DNA of 60,815 nt from Zygnema cylindricum. Its lineage: Eukaryota > Streptophyta > Zygnematophyceae > Zygnematales > Zygnemataceae. This document shows, in pieces, positions 52,101 to 60,815 of this stretch (position 1 is its first letter; every line of letters begins with the position of its first letter). The translations under genes were made by a program, and so were the position numbers. Location of the stretch: contig JBBHKE010003273.1 in NCBI GenBank assembly GCA_037447655.1, positions 1-60,815 of the forward strand. The letters are read 5' to 3'. The notes under the pieces are model-generated. The model searched no databases. It was not told the origin of the DNA and was given only the letters and a program-made list of their open reading frames with translations.

Positions 52101-55100
52101 GTTTTTTTGGTTTTTTTGTGCCAGGATTGTATTGGATATAGGGAAATGCATTGGATGTTTGTATGGCTTCACAAGGTGCGTAGGTCGCCTCTCTTGTGTG
52201 AGGGTTTATTTCCCTTACTGGAGTTAAGGTGTTTTTTTATGGTTTTTCTAGGTCTTTTTTTGCGTTATTTAGATTTTTTAAGGTTTTTAGGTTTTTTTAG
52301 GCTTTTGAGGGTTCCTAAAAGCCCTCCAGATTTTTATAACACAAGATACAGAATTCTTTGATTTTGTTCCTTCCTGTCTGTAATACTTTCTTTCTCCTGC
52401 TCTCCTCTCCCTCTTCACCTCTCTTGTGTGAGTGCATCCATACTGGAGAGCAAAATTACGCCATATATCGCCATCAATGTTATTTTCGACCTAGAAACCC
52501 ATTTAGCTCCCTTGCACATTTGTCAGAATATGAATTCAAAGGTTTTGATGGAAAGTTAAGATTCTTACCTTCTATTTGGCTGTCTCCAAATGACATTCGG
52601 ACTCATGTGCACGGAGAAAAATTGGTTTAAGTGGTGAAAAAAACATGAACTCTTATAGCGATTCACGGTGTACTATATTAGCCCTCTGATTGTGTTATGG
52701 AACATGCTAGCCATAACTTTTACTGTGTGAACACTTAGGGAACTGTAATTGTGGTTACCGCCTAGTATTACTATATGCATTTAACCGCTAACTATTCAAA
52801 TTGTACGGGGTAACTTTATATGTAGTTTCGATACTTTTTTCGATACAATGAAAATGACAACTTTCAGGTTTTTAACTGTTTATTTGACTTGATTTGCGAT
52901 GGGCAATTCATGGTTCATTAGTAAAAGGGTGGTAAGGGGTGGATGTGAACTATCATAAGCTTGCATGCTTACCATGCTCCAAAAGTTGATACTTCTTAAC
53001 TTAATTGGAGGTTTGTCAATATTAGTTAGATACCATCATAACAATGTTAACATAATTAGAGGTTTGACAACTCCACTGCTTGTCGATATTAGTGTTAGTA
53101 ACACTATTTAAGGGGATGGTCTACAATCCGCGCCACATCTCCACAGATTAACTTAGTAACTTAATATTAGACATTCTTATTGCGTATTTTACTAATGATT
53201 CCTTTACAGTGATAGGCAGTGTATGTTATTAATCAGTTATTGTACATACATGACTGACGGTTCCTTTTTTTGGTTACAGGTTTTTACAGCCTCAACTTCC
53301 TACTGCCCCAAGACCAATTATGCCTCCCTCATGGCCCCCTCAACAACCTCCTCCCTCTCAGCCTCCTCCCTCTTGGCCTCCTCTCCCTTCTCAACCTGTT
53401 CGCCCTCCGGCTCTTCCTCCTCTTCAACCTCTCTCTCAGCCTCTATTTCCCATTCAAGGCTCACACAAAACCCCACAACCGCCTCCCTCCAACCCTCCTC
53501 CTCCCCCATTGTTTCCGATAACGACAAGTGCTTCATCTACAAGTGTCACAGCCCCATCTCAACCTCCCCAGCCCTTATTTCCCATTCGACCTCCTTCTCA
53601 ACCTCTCTTTCCTATCGAGGACGGGTCTTCCTCACATGCTCCTTCACATTCTGTGCCTTTACCACCAGGTGCGTGTTTACCTCTTGGAGCGTTTTTACCT
53701 CTTAACCGTACACTGTGTACCGCTATTAGTGTTAATAATTTTTTCGCTACTTAAATCATTTTTTCTCCGTACACACTTGTCCGATTTTCACATGGAGATC
53801 ATCAATGGGAAGGTGAGAATCTTGGCTTTTAATCGCAACCGTCAGACCCATAATCTGACAATCGTGTTTTTATGTATGAAGATGTTTTAAGCGGCAAAAA
53901 AAACTTTAACACTAATCCGATACACAGTGTAGTTTATAAGTGGGTCCAATTTGTATCATCGCTATATCTGATGATCCCGTATTACATGTGTATTTATGCG
54001 TGTTTTACTCGTTTATGCATTTTACATGGGTTTATGCATATTATACAGGTTTTTTCCGTATAATACGCATACGGTATAGGATAACCACATATAACTTTTC
54101 GTATGTATAAAAATAAGCTGGTATACGTGTTTGGTGAAGTACAACCACGTATAGCTTTTCTGTACCTTTTTGCACGTCAAAATTATGCTTGACAATTGAT
54201 GCAAAACTGCAGAAAACCATTGATTCTCGATGCTCTTATTTAGGTAATCACAATCATTTTATGACTTTAAAAAAAAACTGTCCATTCTCAAGTGTTTGTA
54301 TGAATGTATGTATGATATACTCTGGATATTCAACTAGGGATATTATTTTCAAGTTCATACGTGAAAGCCCATTTCTAATTTCACATTGCGGTTTTTTTTC
54401 CCTGCACATCATGACTGGTGGGCATGACATAACTCCTCTCTCTCGGACTTCATTTCTGAAAATTCTCTCTCTCTCATGTAAATTACAGCAAATCCAGCTT
54501 AACATCTATATGAAAATCTAATTGGAGAATTAAACCCTTTTGTGACACGTACAGACCATTTATGATTTCGAACGGATTTATTCGATGACTCGTCCTCGAG
54601 ATTGAACTGTTTGAAATAACGCGAGCCTCGCGCCCTTTTGTTTTTGATCGATCCTCTTCCTTTCAGGGTCCACTCCTTCCACATATCGGCTGGTCTACCG
54701 AGGCCCTCCCAGGACCTCCCCTTCTTAGCCACTGCCCAGCTCCCCTCAACCCCATCCAACTAAATGAAGCGATCCGTTTCAGACGAATGATGTCGATGGT
54801 AATTTTTTATGATCCCCTATTATTTTTTATCCTATTTTATTTTAATTTATTTTATCGAATTTTGTTTTATTTCTATTCTTTTTTTTTTTTAGCTGTTTTA
54901 TTTTATTCTTTTTCTTAATTTTTTTTTTATTTTACCTTTTTTTTCTTTTTTATGTCATCTCCATTTTATTTTTAGCTCTATTTTTATTTTATCTGTTTAT
55001 TTGATCTCCATTTTGATTTTTCTTCCCAGGATGAGTCCATGAAACATTTATTGCGGAATGAGAAAATGTTTCAATCTCGGTTTTTGCCAGTGGATAGTCA

Positions 55101-57727
55101 TTATTTTTGAGGTTTTTAAAGGTTTTTTTAGGGTTTTTTTGGGTGGTTTTTGTTGAACCTAGGATGGCACTTTTTTGGGGAACTTGCATATTTTTGGCAG
55201 TGGAATAGGGATTTATTTTTTTTCTGGCAATTTTTATTCTGTATTGGTTTTCAGGAAGAAAGGAGGTTGAGTCTCCCAAAGTACCAGCCTAATGGTATTA
55301 GTCAGGTGAGAGGGACTTCTTACTTCTTCATTTTTTTAGGTTTTTACGATGCGTTTTTTTTCGAGTACGGGTGTATATCCAAACTTAGTTTTTTAGGTGT
55401 ATTTATGAGATGCTATGTATGTATCCGAGGATCATGATACCAAGTTTTTTACTTTTTCACAGTGATTTTACTCACTGTACAAAACATAGGGTAATTGACT
55501 AATTGGAATATATGTAAGCGAGGGTATTTGTTGGTATATGTAGTGTTGGGTATCGGGTAGTTTCATATCGCGATAATTTCGATATTCGATATATCGAATA
55601 TCGATCGAACAGATTCCTCGATATATCGTACCGACCAACATAAATTACGCGATATTTCCAAAATTGCTTGTCCCACATGAGAGTACGAAAACTGTACGGA
55701 AAATCGTACGGAAATCCTCCACTCCCCACTGAGCTCAAATGTTTAAAAAAAATTAAATTTTCATTTTCGATATATCGTCGATACGATATATCGGTAATAT
55801 ATCGCGATATTTCAATAATCGATATATCGAAGCGATATATCGGTAATATATCGCGATATTTCAATAATCGATATATCGAAGCGATATATCGATTATCGGG
55901 TACCTAAAATTCGGTACATATCGAATATCGGCAAGTGGTCCTCGATACCCAACACTAGGTATATGGTTTAAGTTTGTCATGTCGCATTAGTACTTGCCCA
56001 GTCAGATGGAGTGGACTTTTCGCCGTCTTGCTGTCTTGCTCTCACTCCTGTAACTTGCAAATTTACATCAATTCTTTTCCATTTTTTATTGGGATTCTGG
56101 TCAGGAAGATCTGGCGCATTTTTTTTATAATAAGTATATTTTATAATATTTAGCAAGTGTTCAGGAGGGGGTTTTCGAGTACTCGTTATGTATGTGTACA
56201 GTTTTCTCTTTTCGATTTTATTTTCTGGCAAATCAAGCTTAGATACTAGTTAGTAAAAGGTTATATAAAACAGACAATTCTTATGTGCCATTGTGTTATG
56301 CCCAATTCTTAAGAGTTGAGTGTTTGTTATTAAGAAAATTTCAGAATTAGAAATGATTGTTCAAGAGTCAGAGCTAGTAGTTGTGTGGGTTTCACTAAAT
56401 TATGTAACAGAACAAAATAAACTAGATGCTCCAGGCTTCCTCCTTTTCAATCTTGTAACGCTGTTAATTTTACTACGGTTACACTAGTTTGAGTAAATAA
56501 ACAGTTGGGAGTACCAGAAATGGTGTTGGTGGTAGTTACTAAGCCGGTCTGGATTGGGAAGGCAAGGAAAACAGCAGTACAAGGTACCACTATTTTTGGT
56601 TGTGCTATATCAGAAAGCTATTTGTCTTTTTTTTTATGTCAAACCTTTTTGAGTAGGATCTCTATTTGCCTCTTGTTTGGACCAGTACTCTGTTCAATAA
56701 TCTTTCATTTTGGGTAGTTAGTTGAAACTTCTTTTGGAGCAACATTTCGGAGAAGTGGACTCAGTGTCAATGTCGTTTGTTATGCAAATTATCAACTCTA
56801 TGTGCACTTTGCATTGTACACACAACAATTAGAAATATAGTATCGAACATAAAACTTTTCTTTATGCGTTTCTTTTCTAGGCCCTCTTTATATGCCCATT
56901 TGGACCAGAAGACATGTAATTACAGTTACTGGACATACTAAATATCGTACTAGAGGCCAGCGTTTCGTGGTTACATTGGAAATTGCGTTTGAATGTGGTA
57001 ATAAAACAGATGATTTTATTATCTTCATCTTCCTCTTTCAGTGGACATATAGATGCTAATGATTGTGGAAACTATATCTCCCTTCCTTCCAGTAATATCC
57101 CAGTTTGTTTAGAAAACTTTTCTTGGAGGTTGACCTTATATAGCACCAATAATTTGTGGAGAACTTTTCCTATTGTTCCATTTTATAGTCCACCTTTTTA
57201 TGAGCTTTGTCGTGCAAAGCATCTACGTGGTTCTCCTTATATTCATTCACATTTTCCTGGACAGTTGTGGTAGTATTATTTTTCCAAATAAAGCCCATTA
57301 GGCAAACTTATTTTTCAGATTTTTAGATGAAAAGGTGAAGATAGTGGTTTTTAAGTGTTATTTTCAACAACAAGGTGTGGCATTGACCCACTAGTTAAAT
57401 TTTGTGTCTCTTCTTTATTTTCTTTCTTTTGCAAGCATTTTTACAATTCATTTCTGAATTTTTATCGCATTCTAACCTATTGTTCTTTTTTGATAACATG
57501 TTCTTTTTTGAAGTCTCATCAAATTTTGATTCTCATTGAAGTCTTAATAGGTTTTTAGTCCTTAGACATTTTTGAATTCTTAACAAATTAAAAGTTTTGA
57601 AATTTTTATGGATGGTTTTTTTTATAAGCAGGTTCCTTATTCGGGACCGGGAATTCCTAACAAGGGAGGGATGGATCGGCGACTAGGAGATGGAAGGATG
57701 GTAGGCCACCATGGCTTTATAGGATGA
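49187..57727 (+). CDS. SUF4: SUF4/BuGZ-type C2H2 zinc-finger protein, about 335 aa, seven exons
   Basis: Exons 49187-49377, 50035-50135, 51938-52031, 53280-53668, 54713-54798, 55255-55305, 57632-57727 join in frame to 1008 nt. Residues 1-64 match plant SUF4: zinc fingers C13/C16/H29/H34 and C37/C40/H53/H58, with [20 protein letters not shown]. Exon 2 encodes [10 protein letters not shown]...[14 protein letters not shown], exon 3 AKTAKVEVP, and exon 4 is proline-rich with four PLFPI repeats. Exons 5-6 give [13 protein letters not shown], conserved near the SUF4 C-terminus. Exon 7 ends [11 protein letters not shown]. Arabidopsis SUF4 is a nuclear DNA-binding partner in FRIGIDA-dependent FLC activation; animal BuGZ acts at kinetochores and spindle. 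The role outside flowering plants is unknown. The exon 4/5 acceptor is the least certain junction. Confidence 0.92.
49384..49690 (+). repeat. (CT)n and CCCTCC tracts at the start of SUF4 intron 1
   Basis: Long CTCTCTG/TCTCTC repeats followed by CCCTCCCTCC start only a few bases after the exon 1 donor. Confidence 0.85.
50231..50279 (+). repeat. Duplicate of the SUF4 exon 2 end with its own splice donor
   Basis: About 49 bp repeats 50100-50148 with four mismatches and spans the last 36 coding bases plus GGTAAG. It lies 131 bp downstream of the original across a CT-rich spacer. Using this donor would add 131 nt and meet a TAG within GGCCATAGC. Confidence 0.85.
50818..50955. mobile_element. Small inverted-repeat transposon in SUF4 intron 2
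   Basis: GTATTCACACTGGCGGCAAG and CTTGCCTCCCAGTGTGAATAC are terminal inverted repeats, and the inner GGTAAC/GTTACC arms make the unit nearly palindromic. A 35-bp direct repeat (GGGATT(C/T)GAACCTGGTTC...) flanks it at 50742-50777 and 50967-51003. Confidence 0.7.
52590..52676. mobile_element. Right-half fragment of transposon G in SUF4 intron 3
   Basis: TGTGCACGGAGAAAAATTGG...TTATAGCGATTCACGGTGTA is the right arm and end of transposon G. No left end is present. Confidence 0.65.
53711..53939. mobile_element. Transposon G in SUF4 intron 4
   Basis: The unit CACTGTGTACCGCTATTAG...CGATACACAGTG is 229 bp and flanked by TA (53709-53710, 53940-53941). It begins 42 bp after the exon 4 splice donor. 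Confidence 0.82.
55541..55957. mobile_element. hAT-like non-autonomous transposon in SUF4 intron 6
   Basis: The 8-bp duplication GGTATATG (55533-55540 and 55958-55965) is perfect. The ends TAGTGTTGGGTATCG and CGATACCCAACACTA are perfect inverted repeats in hAT style. The interior holds tandem copies of an approximately 46-bp ATATCGCGATATTTC...CGATATATCG unit. It is 417 bp with no transposase. Confidence 0.9.
55966..57631. other. Rest of SUF4 intron 6
   Basis: A 96-codon frame at 56983-57273 has no recognisable domain and I treat it as chance. I saw no other feature. Confidence 0.4.
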
Positions 57728-58680
57728 TATCCAAATGTTTTCTCGAGTCTCACAAAGTTTTTTAGTCTTTTTAAGGAAAAGACAATGTTTCGTTTTCGAC
57801 TTTTGCATTGTTTTTTGTATTCACGAAAAGGCCCGTCTCTCTCATTTGCATAAGAGGGCGATTTCATTTTGGAATTAAGCAAAGATGTGATTTGATTTGA
57901 TTTGACTCGATTTTCAATTCATTTCTGATGTTTCATAGATCGGTTGAGGTTTAGTTTTTTTTTTTCCAAGATTTTTTTAAATTAGGGTCTCGACGAGAAG
58001 GAGCGCACCAGTCCTATTTTTTGCAGTTTGGATCTGTTGTTTTTTCGTTGTTTTTTGTGAAAATAAAGAAAGTCGGTTCCAATTTAATATCTGTTCTCCG
58101 ACGGAAAAGGAAGTTGAATTTCAAAATTGTTTTTTGTGACTTTGTTCAACTATTCTTTCGATGCCCTTTGGTTTTTTGAGAGTTTTTCAAGAGAGTTTTT
58201 GAGAGAGTTTTTTGTTGAGAGTTGTTGGGAGTTTTTTGGGAGGTTTTTGAGAGTTTTTTAAGGTTCTTGAGTATTTTTGAGAGTTTTTTGAGAGTTTTTA
58301 AAGCGCTTGTAAGAGATCTTTTGGGAGTTTTTGAGAGGTTTTGAAGGTTAAGTAGTTTACAGTGAGGATTTTTTTGCCATCAAGTATAAAAGATGACTCT
58401 CTTGCAAACTTCAGCAGTCAAAAAATGTTTGTATACATTTGCCTTCTATGGAGAGGATTTATTAAAACCCTAATAAACCCTAAACCTTAAAAAGCTGTCT
58501 TACTTCTTTGGAGTATTGATATCCGGGTGGGTAGAGGAGAGACAGAGGAGAGTAGTAAAAGAACTTCTTGGTAGCCAGGTGAGTGGAAGGGACAGCTCTT
58601 GGGCAAAACATTTTTTCCTCATGGAATGTTTAAACAGTGTTTAAACAATGTTTAAATAACAATGTGTATTTGTGGCTCTA
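57728..58680 (+). other. SUF4 3' flank with GAGAGTTTTT-type repeats
   Basis: This is probably 3' UTR and downstream DNA. From 58170 to 58345 degenerate repeats of GAGAGTTTTTTG occur. I could not place a polyadenylation site. Confidence 0.45.
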
Positions 58681-58685
58681 TGACG

Positions 58686-58686
<1 letters not shown>

Positions 58687-58764
<78 letters not shown>

Positions 58765-58910
58765 TACTCTCTCACACTCTTCTCTCTCACTCTCCCCTCT
58801 CTCCCCTCTCTCCTGCCTCTCTCTCGTCTTTCTCTCCTCTCCCTCTCTTTCCCCCTCTCTCTCTCCCTCCCCCTCTCCTCTCCCTCTCCCTCTCCCTCTC
58901 CTCTATCTCT
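58687..58910 (+). repeat. (CT)n-(CA)n compound microsatellite and CT-rich tract
   Basis: About 32 CT units lead into a (CA) run at 58750-58762, followed by imperfect CTCTCC repeats. Confidence 0.95.
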
Positions 58911-60739
58911 GGTTTTTTCATTATTTTCGTTAATCGGTGTCTTATCACATGTGTTTCTTGAGATGGAGATGTTGTCCATAAGAATATTTGCTTCTCTTTT
59001 TTTTTTGTCCTATATGATAAAAGACGATATAATAGACTTGCAAAGTATGTAGTTGAAGATGTGTTTTTAAAGGTATAGATCAGATATGGGTTTTTTAGGT
59101 TTTCTTTAGGGTTTTTTCAAGGTTTTTTCAGGGTTTTTTACGGTTGTTTTTTGTAAGGATGTGGACTGCCTACTGTGATATTTTGTCCTGTAGGAGTCGA
59201 TAATTTTAGTACCACAATTCAAATGGGTGGGAACAATTGGAAACATATATGTGTTTTTTGAGTACTATACGGGTTGTACGGTACATTATGGTGTAATATG
59301 GGGAAATAGTGTTTCCAATTGTTTTCACATGTGAGCTATAGTAATTCGATCGTTTTTTTTTTTTTTTAGCTTTGTTTTTGCCCTTAACCCGGGAGTACTT
59401 TTGTAATAGTGTTATGAAAAGAATTAAGGGTAGGTATGTACTCTTTTGAGATTTGTTTAATATATCGCATTTTATTTTAACTTTTTGAGTCTTTTGGTCG
59501 GTTTATTTAAATGATTTTAAAATGATCAAGATGAATGTTTCCCAAAAGATAAGTATGCCATATTAATATATGTACGGTAGGTCTTTATGTATCGTCCTTT
59601 TTGTATGTCCGTCTTATCTGTAAGCTAAAAAGGCAATTACATATACATGTGATGGTAATCCATACTTAATTAGTGCAATTAACTCTTCAAATAGTACGAT
59701 TTTTTGTAAAATTACTGCAGCTATTGGGCGGTAATGGGAATATCTACGCATGGGTAATTTACTTAGTTAGCTAGTTTGTCGTTTCTATGTAGTTTTTTTT
59801 CTTGTAGTTTTTCATGATAAAGTTATTTTTTAATAAAACTGAGAGATATGCCATCTATGTGAAATAGGGTTTTGAAGGTGGTTATAACTACCTTGGGATA
59901 CAGCCATAATTCTTTATTTGTCTTCGACACATTGCAATGGATAGAAAACATAAATTAATCATTTTGGTTATGATGTACATAGTTCATTTCTTAGTACAAA
60001 TATGGGAAAACAATTGGAAATAAAATTTGTGGTTTCTCGGTACTATACTCATCATAACAAAAATATGGTTCTCTCGAGTAAAATATGGTTTTCTCAAGTA
60101 AAATATTGTAACACTTGCGCATTAAGGGAGCAAACGTAGCGTTCCAAGATGTACAACATATAGCTTCCAATTGTTTTTGGACATTAGAAATATGTTTGTG
60201 GTAATTTGACTGCCATAAAATTGTGGTAATAAACTCTCAATAGCGCATATTATGTTCTCGTTTGTTGTAATTTGTAGAGTTTTGTGGAGTTTTCTCAGTT
60301 TTAATCAGAGAATAACGATAGTTCCCTTCTCAATACACTTCACTTCTCACTGATTTCTTCGAATTCCTATGTGATTTGTTGTAGTTACAAACAAAAAGCT
60401 ATATTTTTCTCCATTTATTAAACATTATTTTTGAAGTTGAAAAACTAACCTGGCATTTGTTGTCTTATCTTGTTTGTGAATTTTGGGTGATTGAGACGAG
60501 ACTCTACTACGCCGTCGAAATCTTTTAAAATAAAAAAAGGCAGTCTTGTGTTTTCTTTCAAAAAAAAGTAGTGTGGTAAACCATTTGAGTACCTTGAACT
60601 AAAAGGAAAGAATTGTTGAAGGAAAACTGAAGGAAGTCACTCTTTTTGGGCAGTACTGTATGGTCAATATTCACAAAATTAAGTAAAAAGATTCACAAAC
60701 GTGCAACTTTTTGAGCAAGCCTTTTATTCTTTGACCAAC

Positions 60740-60740
<1 letters not shown>
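58911..60740. other. No gene seen
   Basis: AT-rich intergenic sequence with frequent GGTTTTTT-type runs (59080-59150). No domain, repeat partner or long frame was found. Confidence 0.45.

Positions 60741-60815
<75 letters not shown>
60741..60815 (+). repeat. (CT)n microsatellite running off the window end
   Basis: An uninterrupted CT dinucleotide array of at least 37 units. Its end lies outside the window. Confidence 0.95.

Noticed and set aside
53223-53705. A 160-codon serine-rich frame overlapping SUF4 exon 4
   Set aside because: It is a shadow of the proline-rich exon frame, which alone joins in phase with exons 3 and 5.
54667-54712. Upstream acceptor at 54666 for SUF4 exon 5
   Set aside because: Good polypyrimidine tract, but joining to exon 4 gives a frame that stops after about 20 codons. 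It is kept only as an alternative.
56983-57273. A 96-codon frame inside SUF4 intron 6
   Set aside because: No domain, no start context and no splice logic; best explained as chance.
58637-58979. Open frames encoding serine/leucine or arginine/glutamate repeats
   Set aside because: They are low-complexity translations of (CT)n.

Overview
The window is nuclear DNA from a eukaryote of the green plant lineage. It holds a spliced gene that I recognise as the plant SUF4/BuGZ zinc-finger gene, Ty1/copia and Helitron elements, several families of short inverted-repeat DNA transposons, a plant-type non-LTR reverse transcriptase relic and long CT/GA microsatellites. I cannot fix the species. Large repeat-filled introns and old nested transposons fit a bryophyte, lycophyte or charophyte alga at least as well as a seed plant. 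No prokaryotic features are present.

Layout: bases 1-41,150 are almost entirely repeats. A non-LTR reverse transcriptase relic (minus strand, 1610-1882 plus 9403-11667) was split by a complete but decayed copia element (A, 1883-9402, plus strand). Its 3' LTR was later split by a solo LTR (8013-9129, 5-bp target duplication GGAAT). From 11.7 to 16.6 kb lie short DNA transposons: TA-flanked, hAT-like with 8-bp duplication, and PIF/Harbinger-like with TWA duplication. A large Helitron (16.68-28.7 kb, minus) encodes a Rep domain and a PIF1-type helicase. It was interrupted by a copia-derived element (B, 18845-24314, perfect GAATG duplication) and by a second solo LTR (25689-26426, perfect TTTGT duplication). 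From 29.9 to 41 kb come a GC-rich minisatellite, more inverted-repeat elements, a gag-only copia relic (C, 34075-37394) and the inverted partner of the repeat that opens the window.

Bases 41.4-44.1 kb hold a spliced gene built from two copies of a six-cysteine domain joined by tiny proline-rich exons, all with phase-1 introns. I do not recognise it, and it is the best candidate for something undescribed. Bases 49.19-57.73 kb hold the SUF4 orthologue: seven exons, about 335 residues, with all seven exons joining in a consistent reading frame. Its introns contain inverted-repeat transposons and a duplicated exon end with its own splice donor. The last 3 kb hold no gene I can see and end in a long (CT)n tract.

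Elements A, B and C share three traits: a primer-binding site complementary to the anticodon arm of initiator tRNA-Met (as in Drosophila copia), a gag ATG inside that site, and a further in-frame ATG inside the LTR. Elements B and C have lost most or all of pol but keep long open gag frames. Element B carries a 659-codon frame fusing gag to a relic of the RNase H region.
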